The notes under the pieces are model-generated. The model searched no databases and was not told the origin of the DNA. It saw only the letters and a program-made list of their open reading frames with translations. From Sphingobacterium paucimobilis HER1398 (lineage in GTDB: Bacteria; Bacteroidota; Bacteroidia; Sphingobacteriales; Sphingobacteriaceae): a stretch of 64,000 nt of DNA. The DNA lies in NCBI RefSeq assembly GCF_000416985.1, contig NZ_ATDL01000015.1, positions 372,001-436,000 of the forward strand, read 5' to 3'. The translations under genes were made by a program, and so were the position numbers. Position 1 is the stretch's first letter; each line of letters opens with the position of its first letter. This document shows, piece after piece, positions 9,623 through 17,752 of this stretch.

Positions 9623-10159
9623 TTATATTGTTATATCTGATTTTAAACTTTTTTTCATCATTATATCTATCTGTTCATCATCCCCTAGTCTGAAAATATG
9701 CCTATCAAATGCTACAAAGCCATTTTTTTGATAAAATCGTATCGCTCTAGGATTTTCTTCCCAAACCCCTAGCCAAACATAGTGTACATTTTCCCGTTGT
9801 GCAACCTGCATCACCATATCATAAAGTACCTGCCCCACTTTCTTGCCGTGATATGCTTGCAACACATAAATCCTTTCGATTTCAAGTGCTTTATTGTCCT
9901 TCAATTCTGTCTGGGATTGTCCAAAGTTCAGCTTCAGGTAGCCGATAACTTCATCATCGAGTAAAGCAAAATAAAATTCGGAATTTGCATCGCTAAGTTC
10001 TTTAATCAATTTTTCTTTAGCAAAACCTTCATCAAGATATTTGATCATATTTTCTTCTGTATTACCTGATGAAAATGTTTCATAAAAAGTCTGTCGTCCA
10101 ATTTTTTGGAGCAGTTCTATATCGCTTATCCCTACTTTTTCAATTTTTATACTTTTCAT
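9623..10159 (-). CDS. paiA: PaiA-like GNAT N-acetyltransferase
   Basis: A 178-aa GCN5-related acetyltransferase. It resembles Bacillus subtilis PaiA (a spermidine/spermine acetyltransferase) along its whole length, in order: ETFSSGNTEENMIKYLDEGF, ALEIERIYVLQAYHGKKVG, WLGVWEENPRAIRFYQKNGF and a C-terminal GDDEQIDIMMKKSL. The start overlaps the paiB stop codon at 10159, so the two are translationally coupled. It should acetylate polyamines or a related small amine in the cytoplasm. The substrate is transferred from the family and is not proven here. Confidence 0.88.
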   Translation of the reverse strand: MKSIKIEKVGISDIELLQKIGRQTFYETFSSGNTEENMIKYLDEGFAKEKLIKELSDANSEFYFALLDDEVIGYLKLNFGQSQTELKDNKALEIERIYVLQAYHGKKVGQVLYDMVMQVAQRENVHYVWLGVWEENPRAIRFYQKNGFVAFDRHIFRLGDDEQIDIMMKKSLKSDITI

Positions 10160-10770
10160 TATTTCTCTATATTTTTTATAAAACCTGCTAGTTCATTCTC
10201 AACTGTATCATCACTATTTTCAAGATGATCTACTATGCGCTGTTTTTCAATTTCGGTTTTATTCTGGCTCAATTTTTTTTGTCCCTGTAGGTCGGTGACA
10301 TCCAGCTCAAACGCTACAATACCTCGCATCATCCCTTCCTTAAACTTATCGGAAATGTCCCGCCATTGTTGCATATAACTTTTTTCATAAAACTGTATCA
10401 TCTGCTCCAATGCGATCAGCTTTGCAGTTTCATCCGTAATAATCTTTGCTGTTCCATAGGCATGTACCGAAATGTAATCCCAGGTAGGTACGCTTTCCTT
10501 TTTATCATAATGGGTAGGCGAAATATAGGCATGAGGCTCACTGAATATGATTAAAGAAAGTCTATTTTCTATATATCTGGTCTGCTCATTGGCAACAGCA
10601 AAATGAGAAACTAACTTTAGTTTATCCGAACTGTCATCTATAAAAAATGGCAGTTGGGTTGCAATGGGAACGCCTTCTTTCACTGTGATAATGGTGCCAA
10701 AGCTATAACGCTTCATAAAGGCAACTTTATCTATTTCATTCTCGAATCTAAAATGACTGGGTATATACAT
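10159..10770 (-). CDS. paiB: PaiB-like FMN-binding regulator/flavoprotein
   Basis: A 203-aa protein of the PaiB family (FMN-binding split barrel). It shows the family N-terminus MYIPSHFRFEN, the core ATQLPFFID, and SEPHAYISPTHYDKKESVPTWDY followed by VHAYGTAKII. Family members are annotated as negative transcriptional regulators in Bacillus but have a flavin-reductase-like fold. It is the first gene of the two-gene paiBA unit and is divergent from the MocR-type regulator at 10842, with only 71 bp between the starts. That arrangement suggests control by this regulator. Confidence 0.9.
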   Translation of the reverse strand: MYIPSHFRFENEIDKVAFMKRYSFGTIITVKEGVPIATQLPFFIDDSSDKLKLVSHFAVANEQTRYIENRLSLIIFSEPHAYISPTHYDKKESVPTWDYISVHAYGTAKIITDETAKLIALEQMIQFYEKSYMQQWRDISDKFKEGMMRGIVAFELDVTDLQGQKKLSQNKTEIEKQRIVDHLENSDDTVENELAGFIKNIEK

Positions 10771-10822
10771 AACAATTATTTATATATTCATTACAAATTT
10801 ATCCTCAAATTGGCGTATACTT

Positions 10823-10855
10823 ATAGTCCAATTCAAACAAAATGAATAGTCCAAT
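10823..10855 (+). promoter_or_regulatory. candidate MocR-type operator (direct repeats)
   Basis: ATAGTCCAAT occurs twice in the same orientation, at 10823-10832 and 10846-10855, 23 bp apart. An inverted ATTGG is at about 10809. The second copy overlaps the first codons of the regulator gene. MocR/PdxR regulators are known to bind direct repeats in divergent intergenic regions; the assignment here is inferred from position and spacing. Confidence 0.45.
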
Positions 10856-12320
10856 ATTAAATAATTTATTTAGCCGTATCCAACTCAATCCGCGAGATGG
10901 AAGAGCAATCTACCTTCAGCTGTCTGATGGGGTTCGGACTTTGATTAAAAACGGACAACTCTCGGCGGGTCAGAAATTACCATCAACAAGGGATATTGCT
11001 AAACTTATGGAAATTAATAGAATTACTGTGGGTAAGGCATTTGAAGATCTGCAAATGCAGGGATGGTTGGAAAGCTATGTAGGCCGTGGCACTTTTGTCA
11101 CATTACATATTCCTGACCTTGAACCAAAAAAGCTTCAAAATCAAGTTGTTGATAAAGCACAAAAAGTTGCGGGATTTGCCGTCCATGAAAATCAGTATCG
11201 ACATAACCCCTATTTTATATCTACTGCGGCGCTTCACCTGGATGACGGTTATCCCGATCCCAAATTAGCCCCACTAAAAGAGTTATACAGAGCATATCGT
11301 AACCAGCTTACCAGAAGTGGACTATACCGGAAATTCGGGAGCTACGGCTTTCCTGATGGGCCCGAAATTTACAAAGAAACAATTTCCCGTTATCTGAATG
11401 AAACAAGAGGCTTAAGAACTACGCAAAAGAATATATTATCTGTCCGGGGAACATTGATGGGGATTAATCTTGTCTGCACTGCGCTCCTAAAACCGGGGGA
11501 CATAGTCGTGTCAGGTATTCCGGGCTGGCAGCGTGCTGAACATAACTTTTTACATGCTAAAGCAAAGCATATCGGTATTCCTGTAGATGAGCATGGTTTG
11601 GTAGTCGATGAATTAAAGAAGATATGCAAACGGACAAAAGTGCGAATGGTATATGTCACACCTCATCATCACTACCCTACAACGGTTTCGCTCCGTATCG
11701 ATAGAAGATTGGAATTATTAAGATTGGCTAATGAATATGGATTTATCATTTTTGAAGATGACTACGATTTTGATTTCCATTATAACCACCGCCCTCTACA
11801 GCCTCTTGCCAGTGCAGATGAAAATGGAATGGTCATTTATTGTGGCTCTTTCAGCAAAAGTTTTTCACCTGCGGTACGTATGGGATATTTAGTAGCATCA
11901 GAAAATGTCATTGAACACCTGACTAATGTACGTGTACTACTTGACAGACAGGGCGATCACATTTTGGATAATGCAATGGCAGATATTATAAATGATGGCA
12001 CGATACAACGCTATATTAGAAAAACATTGGCTATATATGGACAAAGACGTGATTTCTTTTGTGATTTGTTAGCTAATGAATTGAATGGTGCCGTAGACTT
12101 CACTGTACCAGATGGAGGTATGACGGTATGGACTGAATTCGATAAATCTATCAATCTCGAAGAATTAGCAAGGCTAGCGTATGATAAAGGACTCTATATA
12201 TCCAATGGTAAAATACACCAATACCCATCCTTCAACAAGAATGCCATTAGGTTGGGGTTTGCTTCGTCCAGCATTGAAGATTTGACTAAGAGCATACATA
12301 TTTTAAAGGACATTATATAA
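10842..12320 (+). CDS. MocR/PdxR-type transcriptional regulator (GntR HTH + aminotransferase fold)
   Basis: A 492-aa regulator with a GntR-type winged helix (about residues 15-88, LPSTRDIAKLMEINRITVGKA). This is fused to a fold-type-I aminotransferase-like domain (about 125-490). The PLP-binding lysine is probably Lys339 in YCGSFSKSFSPAVRMGY, and the PLP-contact segment FEDDYDFDF is at about 304-312. Such proteins sense pyridoxal phosphate or an amino compound and act on the divergent gene. Here the divergent genes are paiBA; PaiB is structurally related to pyridoxamine-phosphate oxidase. The ligand is unknown. Confidence 0.92.
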   Translation: MNSPILNNLFSRIQLNPRDGRAIYLQLSDGVRTLIKNGQLSAGQKLPSTRDIAKLMEINRITVGKAFEDLQMQGWLESYVGRGTFVTLHIPDLEPKKLQNQVVDKAQKVAGFAVHENQYRHNPYFISTAALHLDDGYPDPKLAPLKELYRAYRNQLTRSGLYRKFGSYGFPDGPEIYKETISRYLNETRGLRTTQKNILSVRGTLMGINLVCTALLKPGDIVVSGIPGWQRAEHNFLHAKAKHIGIPVDEHGLVVDELKKICKRTKVRMVYVTPHHHYPTTVSLRIDRRLELLRLANEYGFIIFEDDYDFDFHYNHRPLQPLASADENGMVIYCGSFSKSFSPAVRMGYLVASENVIEHLTNVRVLLDRQGDHILDNAMADIINDGTIQRYIRKTLAIYGQRRDFFCDLLANELNGAVDFTVPDGGMTVWTEFDKSINLEELARLAYDKGLYISNGKIHQYPSFNKNAIRLGFASSSIEDLTKSIHILKDII

Positions 12321-12325
12321 CATTA

Positions 12326-12487
12326 TTAAGACGTCAGAATAGGATGAAGAGCTAGTTCTAGACCTAGAACTGCAATAAATATAAAAAAGCAAATACGGAA
12401 AGTTTTTACACTAATGCGCTTGCTTAACATGACAAGTATAAATCCCAAGACTACAGGAACTCCTTGCTTGAAAAATATTGTCCGCAT
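12326..12487 (-). CDS. small membrane-protein ORF, possibly a gene remnant (53 aa)
   Basis: An ATG-initiated 53-codon frame with two hydrophobic segments, VPVVLGFILVML (about residues 10-21) and ICFFIFIAVLGLELAL (about 32-47), separated by SKRISVKTFR. The composition looks like the C-terminal two helices of a larger transporter, and the frame is closed by a stop just upstream of the ATG. I cannot name a family. It could be a true small membrane protein or the tail of a lost permease. It overlaps nothing and is convergent with the MocR gene end; the rest of 12488-12631 shows nothing. Confidence 0.35.
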   Translation of the reverse strand: MRTIFFKQGVPVVLGFILVMLSKRISVKTFRICFFIFIAVLGLELALHPILTS

Positions 12488-12631
12488 ACATTACCTTCTT
12501 TGTTCATTGTATTATATGATCAAGAACTCCCTAATTGTCCACATCATAAAATAGAAACCAGTTATAAAGAGGGATTTCCGCTAAGAGTTTGGAAGAGCTT
12601 TCTAAAAACAATATTTGAATGACAAAACTAT

Positions 12632-12663
12632 ATTGTGTAAAATATAATTTCACGATACCTTTG
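12632..12663 (+). promoter_or_regulatory. ohrR-ohr promoter with palindromic OhrR operator
   Basis: A -33-like TTGTG (12633-12637) and a perfect -7 element TACCTTTG (12656-12663) are 18 bp apart, and the ATG follows 20 bp later. An imperfect palindrome at 12632-12656 (ATTGTG...AAA-TATA-TTT...CACGAT) occupies the spacer. That is where an OhrR/MarR dimer would block polymerase. Autoregulation by the downstream OhrR-like protein is inferred. Confidence 0.65.
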
Positions 12664-12683
12664 TATTAGATAAAGATATAATC

Positions 12684-13109
12684 ATGAAAGATGAGTTGAA
12701 ACTGGCAAATCAAGTTTGCTTTCCAATATATGTACTTGCAAAGGAAATGGTAAACCACTACCGTCCATTATTGGAAAAACTTGACCTTACCTATCCGCAA
12801 TACCTTGTAATGCTGGTGCTGTGGGAAGAACGAAAACAGACGGTAGGAGAACTCGGAGAAAAATTACAATTAGATAATGGAACGCTTACTCCCCTACTCA
12901 AAAGACTAGAACAAAAGGGCTATGTATCTCGAATAAGAAGTGATAAAGATGAAAGAATCGTAAACATCACATGTACGGATTTGGGAATATCTATACAGGA
13001 GAAGGCTTGTGGTATACGTGAACAGTTGCTTTCTTCTATGGAAATTGCAACGGCAGATATACTTGCATTAAAAGAAATTGTAAACAGAATATTAAATAAA
13101 AAATCATGA
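12684..13109 (+). CDS. ohrR: OhrR-like MarR family organic peroxide-sensing repressor
   Basis: A 141-aa winged-helix repressor. The N-terminus LANQVCFPIY carries Cys12, at the place of the peroxide-sensing Cys15 of Bacillus OhrR. The Tyr residues that hydrogen-bond this Cys are present in NHYRPLL and LTYPQYL. The DNA-recognition part is DNGTLTPLLKRLEQKGYVSR and the wing RSDKDERIV. It overlaps ohr by four bases (ATGA), so they are made together. Oxidation of Cys12 should release the operator at 12632-12656. No second conserved C-terminal Cys is evident, consistent with the one-Cys type. Confidence 0.92.
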   Translation: MKDELKLANQVCFPIYVLAKEMVNHYRPLLEKLDLTYPQYLVMLVLWEERKQTVGELGEKLQLDNGTLTPLLKRLEQKGYVSRIRSDKDERIVNITCTDLGISIQEKACGIREQLLSSMEIATADILALKEIVNRILNKKS

Positions 13110-13531
13110 GAACATTATACACAACAACTGTGACTGCCACAGGAGGAAGAAACGGGCATGTAAGAAGCGAAAATGGTATACTAGACCTTGAAGTACGTAT
13201 GCCTAAGTCGTTAGGTGGAGCTAACGATAATTACAGTAATCCTGAAATGTTATTTGCAGCTGGCTATTCGGCATGCTTTGATAGCGCACTGAGCCGCGTT
13301 ATAAAACTTGCTAATGTACAGACCGGGGAAACGACTGTAACGGCCTCCGTAAGCATTGGACAGATAGAAAATGGAGGTTTTGCTCTTGCTGTACAGCTTC
13401 ATGCTAATATACCTAATGTATCTTTAGAGGTTGCAAAATCATTGGTTGATAAAGCCCATCAGGTATGCCCTTACTCAAATGCTACCCGGGGTAATATAGC
13501 AGTCGTACTAACCGTATCGAACAATAACTAA
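13106..13531 (+). CDS. ohr: organic hydroperoxide resistance protein Ohr
   Basis: A 141-aa member of the Ohr subgroup of the Ohr/OsmC family, a thiol peroxidase that detoxifies organic hydroperoxides. The two catalytic cysteines are Cys57 (AAGYSACFDSAL) and Cys121 (VCPYSNATRGN). The Arg of the N-terminal GGRNGHVRSENG is at the place expected for the catalytic arginine. The family recycles with lipoyl proteins. It is translationally coupled to ohrR through an ATGA overlap and followed 13 nt later by the DUF1304 gene. Confidence 0.95.
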   Translation: MRTLYTTTVTATGGRNGHVRSENGILDLEVRMPKSLGGANDNYSNPEMLFAAGYSACFDSALSRVIKLANVQTGETTVTASVSIGQIENGGFALAVQLHANIPNVSLEVAKSLVDKAHQVCPYSNATRGNIAVVLTVSNNN

Positions 13532-13544
13532 ACGAGAACCTATA

Positions 13545-13919
13545 ATGGAAACAATAGTTTTGATATTGACCGGGATTGTCGCGCTGGAGCATATCTACAT
13601 CATGTGGATAGAGATGTTTGTCTGGGAGACTACAGGTAAAAAGATTTTCGGAGGTTCTCTCGCTGATGATCTTTTTATCCCAACAAAAAAGCTTGCTGCG
13701 AACCAAGGGTTATATAATGGCTTTTTGGCAGCAGGATTAATTTGGTCTCTGCTCATCCAAGATCCAATCTGGTCTTTCAACATTGGGGTGTTTTTTCTAA
13801 GTTGCGTCATTATAGCTGCACTCTACGGCACGCTGACCTCTTCTAGAAGTATCTTGTTAAAACAAGGTAGCCCAGCAATATTGGCTCTGATTTTTGTCCT
13901 GTTATCTAGATATATGTAA
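13545..13919 (+). CDS. DUF1304 family integral membrane protein
   Basis: A 124-aa protein with four predicted membrane helices: about residues 3-25, 52-72, 78-96 and 103-122. It matches the DUF1304 pattern: ALEHIYIMWIEMFVW near the N-terminus and NQGLYNGFLAAGLIW in the middle. The function of the family is not established. It follows ohr by 13 nt on the same strand and so probably belongs to the peroxide-stress unit. Confidence 0.88.
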   Translation: METIVLILTGIVALEHIYIMWIEMFVWETTGKKIFGGSLADDLFIPTKKLAANQGLYNGFLAAGLIWSLLIQDPIWSFNIGVFFLSCVIIAALYGTLTSSRSILLKQGSPAILALIFVLLSRYM

Positions 13920-13981
13920 CATCCCAGGGGCTGGTATTAGGGTATCAATTACGATTAAAAATAATTTTAAAATATAATATA

Positions 13982-14617
13982 ATGGCATTATTAGATGATT
14001 TGAGATGGAGGCATGCTGTAAAAGCGTACGATCGCTCAAAAAAAGTAAGTAGGGAAGATATAGAGAAGATTGTAGAGGCGGCCCGGCTTGCACCAACGTC
14101 ATCCGGATTACAACCCTTTAGTTTAATCTTGGTGGAAAATCAAGACCTTAAAGATAAAATGGCTTCTGGAGCTTTAAATCCGGATTGTATGCGCGATGCC
14201 TCGCACATTTTGATACTAGCGGCGTGGGATAAATATACCGCTGAACGTATCGACGAAGTATATGACTATACTACTGACGAGCGCGAACTGCCTCGTGGCC
14301 GGTTTGCATCGTATACAGATAAATTGAAATCAATATATCTGGATCAATCTCCCACAGATAACTTTGCGCATACCGCTCGTCAGACATATATCGCACTCGG
14401 ATTAGCTTTAGCACAGGCAGCTGAATTGAAAATAGACAGTACGCCTGCTGAAGGATTTGACAATAAAGTGGTTGATGAGGTATTAGGTTTATCAGAAAAA
14501 GGCCTAAAGAGCGTTTCTTTGATTTATCTAGGTTATGCGGATGAAAACAGGGATTGGATTCGTAACATGAAAAAGGTTAGAAGGCCTAAGGAAGATTTTT
14601 TAATAGAGTACAATTAA
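13982..14617 (+). CDS. NAD(P)H-dependent nitroreductase-family oxidoreductase
   Basis: A 211-aa FMN-dependent oxidoreductase of the NfsB-like nitroreductase family. Visible family features are RHAVKAYD near residues 10-17, ARLAPTSSGLQPF around 33-45, and the C-terminal LKSVSLIYLGYADENRDW. It should use NAD(P)H to reduce nitro compounds or quinones in the cytoplasm. It lies 62 nt after DUF1304, with an A/T-rich leader that could hold its own promoter. A bidirectional terminator follows. The location beside ohrR-ohr fits a role in redox stress, which is inference. Confidence 0.92.
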   Translation: MALLDDLRWRHAVKAYDRSKKVSREDIEKIVEAARLAPTSSGLQPFSLILVENQDLKDKMASGALNPDCMRDASHILILAAWDKYTAERIDEVYDYTTDERELPRGRFASYTDKLKSIYLDQSPTDNFAHTARQTYIALGLALAQAAELKIDSTPAEGFDNKVVDEVLGLSEKGLKSVSLIYLGYADENRDWIRNMKKVRRPKEDFLIEYN

Positions 14618-14702
14618 TATCCAACAATATTGTGGGTAACATAACTCATTCTAAATTCTGAGGTATTATGTTTTCATTGTAACTATACCTCTCCGCCAAA
14701 AC

Positions 14703-14737
14703 AAAGGAGGCGCAATTAAATCAACTGCGCCTCCTTT
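14703..14737. terminator. bidirectional terminator
   Basis: AAAGGAGGCGCA (14703-14714) and TGCGCCTCCTTT (14726-14737) form a perfect 12-bp stem with an 11-nt loop, and both flanks are T-rich in their own direction. It separates the nitroreductase (+) from the convergent TlpA gene of locus 2 (-). A related stem is found at 43302-43328. Confidence 0.85.
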
Positions 14738-14762
14738 ATCATAGCTACCTCTTTATTGCTAA

Positions 14763-16259
14763 TTAACTTTTCTTAGCATATTCAATCATTGCAGCCAACT
14801 CGCTGACGGCCTTTTCTTCATCGGCCGAAAACCCCGATGTATTGAACCTTATCTGTCCATGGGGATCAATAATTATCTTGGTTGGAATACCTTTTACACC
14901 ATAGGCTTTTGCTACAGCAGATTCTGTCGTAGCTGGATCACGAAGATCCATCAATACTTCAAAGCTGTAGTTATTGTCGATCACATATTTTTTTGCCCCC
15001 ACGGTAGGGTCACCTGAACCTTTTTCCCAGGTATGCAAAAACAAGAAACGAACATCTACATCATCTTTGTATTTGTTTACTGCCTTTTGCATGGCAGGAA
15101 AAGAAGCCTTGCAAGGACCGCACCATGTAGCCCAGAAGTCCAATACAACGACTTTACCTTTTAAATCTGCCAACTTTACGATATTACCGTCAACATCCCT
15201 AAGTTGGAAATCAGGAGCTTTTTGAGAAATAGCTCTTTTCATAAGTTCTTTACTCTCATAAGTCTGCTTCGCATCAGTCAATGAACCGAGATAAGTATCA
15301 ATCCCTTCTGTAGATCCGTTCTTAGCTATGTACCCTTTTCTCAAATGCTCTTCTATTCCCCTTCCTGATGTTGCTTTAATGTATGCCTCTTCAAGCAAAG
15401 GTAATGCATCCCCGTACCTTTCATTGGCTAATAGTGCATTCAGATAAGCACTCTCAAGACTTAGAAAGATACTATTCTCTTTATTCTCCTGTGTTAACAT
15501 CTCATGCCTCACAGCTGCCACAATCTGTAGAGCCTCTTCTTTTCTTCCTGTAGACAGTAATGCTTCCACATAATTGGCAAGCATTACATAATAAGTCTGC
15601 TCGCCTCTAGCCCGGCGTTGCTGGCGGATATCTTCAGTAGCACCTTCTTCAGGCTTAGAAAGCGAAATACGATAATAGTCCAATCCATCAGCAAACAGAG
15701 GAACTGCTGCTTCGGGTTTGGAATGCATTAATGAGGGCGCTAACCCCGCCATTATACTTCTTTTATCAATTTTATTCCCATACTGATCTGTAACCTTACT
15801 GCCGTAAAAATCTGCATATGCATTCATTTTTGGGAGATTTCCCTCTGCGGCATAAGCCATAGCCATGCTGTAAGCATCAAAACCGACCGGTGCATCTGGA
15901 TTATCTCTCAGCAAAGATTGAAATTTCGCGTCCTTGTCCGCAAGATCCGTTATCTGTCGAATCATCTCTATCTTCGACTGTAGAGCCAGTTGACCATTGG
16001 GAAATACTTTAACGATCTGTTCATTGAGTAGGTTGACTTTCTCTTCATTCCCTATTTTGCTGTAGTAAGCATAGGCTAGCATTTTATCCTCTTCAGTCTT
16101 ACTTTTCTCCAATTTTTTCAATGAGGATAAAACTGCCTTTTCATCTTTCGTTTCCAAGAGTACAGTGAGGCGCGAACGTCTATCAGTCTCATTTCTTTCT
16201 TGTGCTTCCGCTATTAACAGTAGGACTAATAAGCCAATTGTAAGTGTTATTCTTTTCAT
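14763..16259 (-). CDS. TlpA-like thioredoxin with long helical N-terminal region, locus 2
   Basis: A 498-aa exported protein with a signal peptide (residues 1-19), a long helical, TPR-like region (about 30-335) and a C-terminal TlpA/AhpC-TSA domain. The active site is WCGPC with Cys380 and Cys383; VKGIPTKIII holds the cis-proline. It is the last gene of locus 2, 35 nt after the PKD-like gene. Its C-terminus (AVSELAAMIEYAKKS) is matched by a gene remnant at 43359-43412, and it resembles the TlpA of locus 4 in length and plan. It probably acts as a periplasmic disulfide reductase or isomerase for what SusCD imports. Confidence 0.93.
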   Translation of the reverse strand: MKRITLTIGLLVLLLIAEAQERNETDRRSRLTVLLETKDEKAVLSSLKKLEKSKTEEDKMLAYAYYSKIGNEEKVNLLNEQIVKVFPNGQLALQSKIEMIRQITDLADKDAKFQSLLRDNPDAPVGFDAYSMAMAYAAEGNLPKMNAYADFYGSKVTDQYGNKIDKRSIMAGLAPSLMHSKPEAAVPLFADGLDYYRISLSKPEEGATEDIRQQRRARGEQTYYVMLANYVEALLSTGRKEEALQIVAAVRHEMLTQENKENSIFLSLESAYLNALLANERYGDALPLLEEAYIKATSGRGIEEHLRKGYIAKNGSTEGIDTYLGSLTDAKQTYESKELMKRAISQKAPDFQLRDVDGNIVKLADLKGKVVVLDFWATWCGPCKASFPAMQKAVNKYKDDVDVRFLFLHTWEKGSGDPTVGAKKYVIDNNYSFEVLMDLRDPATTESAVAKAYGVKGIPTKIIIDPHGQIRFNTSGFSADEEKAVSELAAMIEYAKKS

Positions 16260-16294
16260 TGATGTATATCTGATGAATTACTATCTTCTTTTTA

Positions 16295-17743
16295 TTAGGA
16301 AGGATTTCTATAACTGATATTCGTTATCTGACCAAAACCATTAAATATTTTTTCCTTCCGTGTATTGTCTGTATTTCCAAAATCATCGAGATACAGATAT
16401 ACGACCCTTCCTTGAGTCCCATTATTTACGGCAACCGCGAGCATATAATCGGCGTCATCTCCATCCCGGAGCATCTGCACATCTACAATATCTCCGGCAT
16501 CTTTGAGCGTGTAAATATGTTCCACTGCGCCATTTGCACCCGAAATTTTATAAATTTTATTTTTCGAACTGTAATATGCCCGAGCTGAATTGGTTGCACC
16601 GGCGAATGCCGTCATTTGCTCAATCTCCTCAGCATTCTTCAAACTATAAAATTCTCCCTGTCCAATATTTGTATAAAACTTGTAGAGATATACATAGTAG
16701 GCATTGCCTTCATCTCTCATCAATCCTATAAAATCATGAGCTCCCCATGGACCTCCAATAGTATAATCCGCAGCGACCATAGTCTTTCCAACGGCATCAA
16801 GTTTGTACATACCTGCCTGAGAAGTGGGGTACGTCAATTCACGTGTATTATAGGATGCAGATACAAATCGCTTATGCTTATTATCGTAGAAATAAGCAAA
16901 GGAAAAATTATCCCTAAATACATAAGGGAATAATTCGTAATCTCCTTCGAAACGATCTGAAAATTTCCCAAAATTGGTATTACCGGCAAAACCAGGACCA
17001 TTTGCTGCATATAAATTACCATTATGTACAAGATATTGATCCATGTTATAATAATTGGTTCCATAACCAGGTTTGGATAGAAATTGTTTCTGATCGTAAA
17101 AGTATTCATTGTTTTCTGAGATCTGCAACATTGTCTCAGGATCAAAAACACGGAGTCCATCTACCGTAAAATAGAGTAGTTGTTTAAAACCGGATCCAAA
17201 TATATCCAATATCACTCCCGACTTCACATAGGTTAACTTACTGTTATAGGATGTTTGATTAATTTCATCCAGAGGCTGTAAGAATACCCTATCATCCATA
17301 GTCCGTATAAACGATAGCTGCCCTTTACTCCCTATGTTATTTCCCACGAGCCAGCCTTCAGGAAATGCCCCGGTAACCCGTAAACTATATAAAGGACTGA
17401 TTGACTTCACGCCTGTAGCAACATCTTTTACCGAAAAAACAAAACCATAGTTGCTTCCAGATGGAAAATCTATACTGACATGCAGATCCTTTGCTGTGGA
17501 TAATATGGTTTCCTTTCCGTTGTCGAATAGTTTCCATTCGTATTCATACTGCTTATCCACTTCTAAACCGTTTACATCAGGTGAGATTGTTAGGGTATCT
17601 TTTTGTGCAATGGTGAATGAATTATTAGGTAATGCACCGATTCCTATTTCGGGTATAGGTTTATAGGAAATCTTCTCATCCTCTTTACACCCTGTAATGA
17701 CCATCACCCATAAGAAAAACAATATATTTAAATTCCGTTTCAT
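16295..17743 (-). CDS. PKD-like family surface lipoprotein, locus 2
   Basis: A 482-aa lipoprotein with lipobox ITGC (Cys19). Residues 35-125 form an Ig/PKD-like sandwich with YEYEWKLFDNG, and the rest looks like a repeated-strand, propeller-like domain (WLVGNN, VHNGNLYAANG, FAYFYDNKHKRFV). This is the PKD-like lipoprotein family that commonly follows SusD and DUF4843 genes in Bacteroidetes. Its function there is unknown but it is presumed to bind or display substrate on the cell surface. The gene lies 9 nt after DUF4843. Confidence 0.8.
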   Translation of the reverse strand: MKRNLNILFFLWVMVITGCKEDEKISYKPIPEIGIGALPNNSFTIAQKDTLTISPDVNGLEVDKQYEYEWKLFDNGKETILSTAKDLHVSIDFPSGSNYGFVFSVKDVATGVKSISPLYSLRVTGAFPEGWLVGNNIGSKGQLSFIRTMDDRVFLQPLDEINQTSYNSKLTYVKSGVILDIFGSGFKQLLYFTVDGLRVFDPETMLQISENNEYFYDQKQFLSKPGYGTNYYNMDQYLVHNGNLYAANGPGFAGNTNFGKFSDRFEGDYELFPYVFRDNFSFAYFYDNKHKRFVSASYNTRELTYPTSQAGMYKLDAVGKTMVAADYTIGGPWGAHDFIGLMRDEGNAYYVYLYKFYTNIGQGEFYSLKNAEEIEQMTAFAGATNSARAYYSSKNKIYKISGANGAVEHIYTLKDAGDIVDVQMLRDGDDADYMLAVAVNNGTQGRVVYLYLDDFGNTDNTRKEKIFNGFGQITNISYRNPS

Positions 17744-17752
17744 AATTTTCGA

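Noticed and set aside
9471-9731. Separate 86-aa gene
   Set aside because: Its first half is the continuation of the DUF1016 gene after a frameshift; the rest overlaps the paiA-like gene on the other strand and is a shadow.
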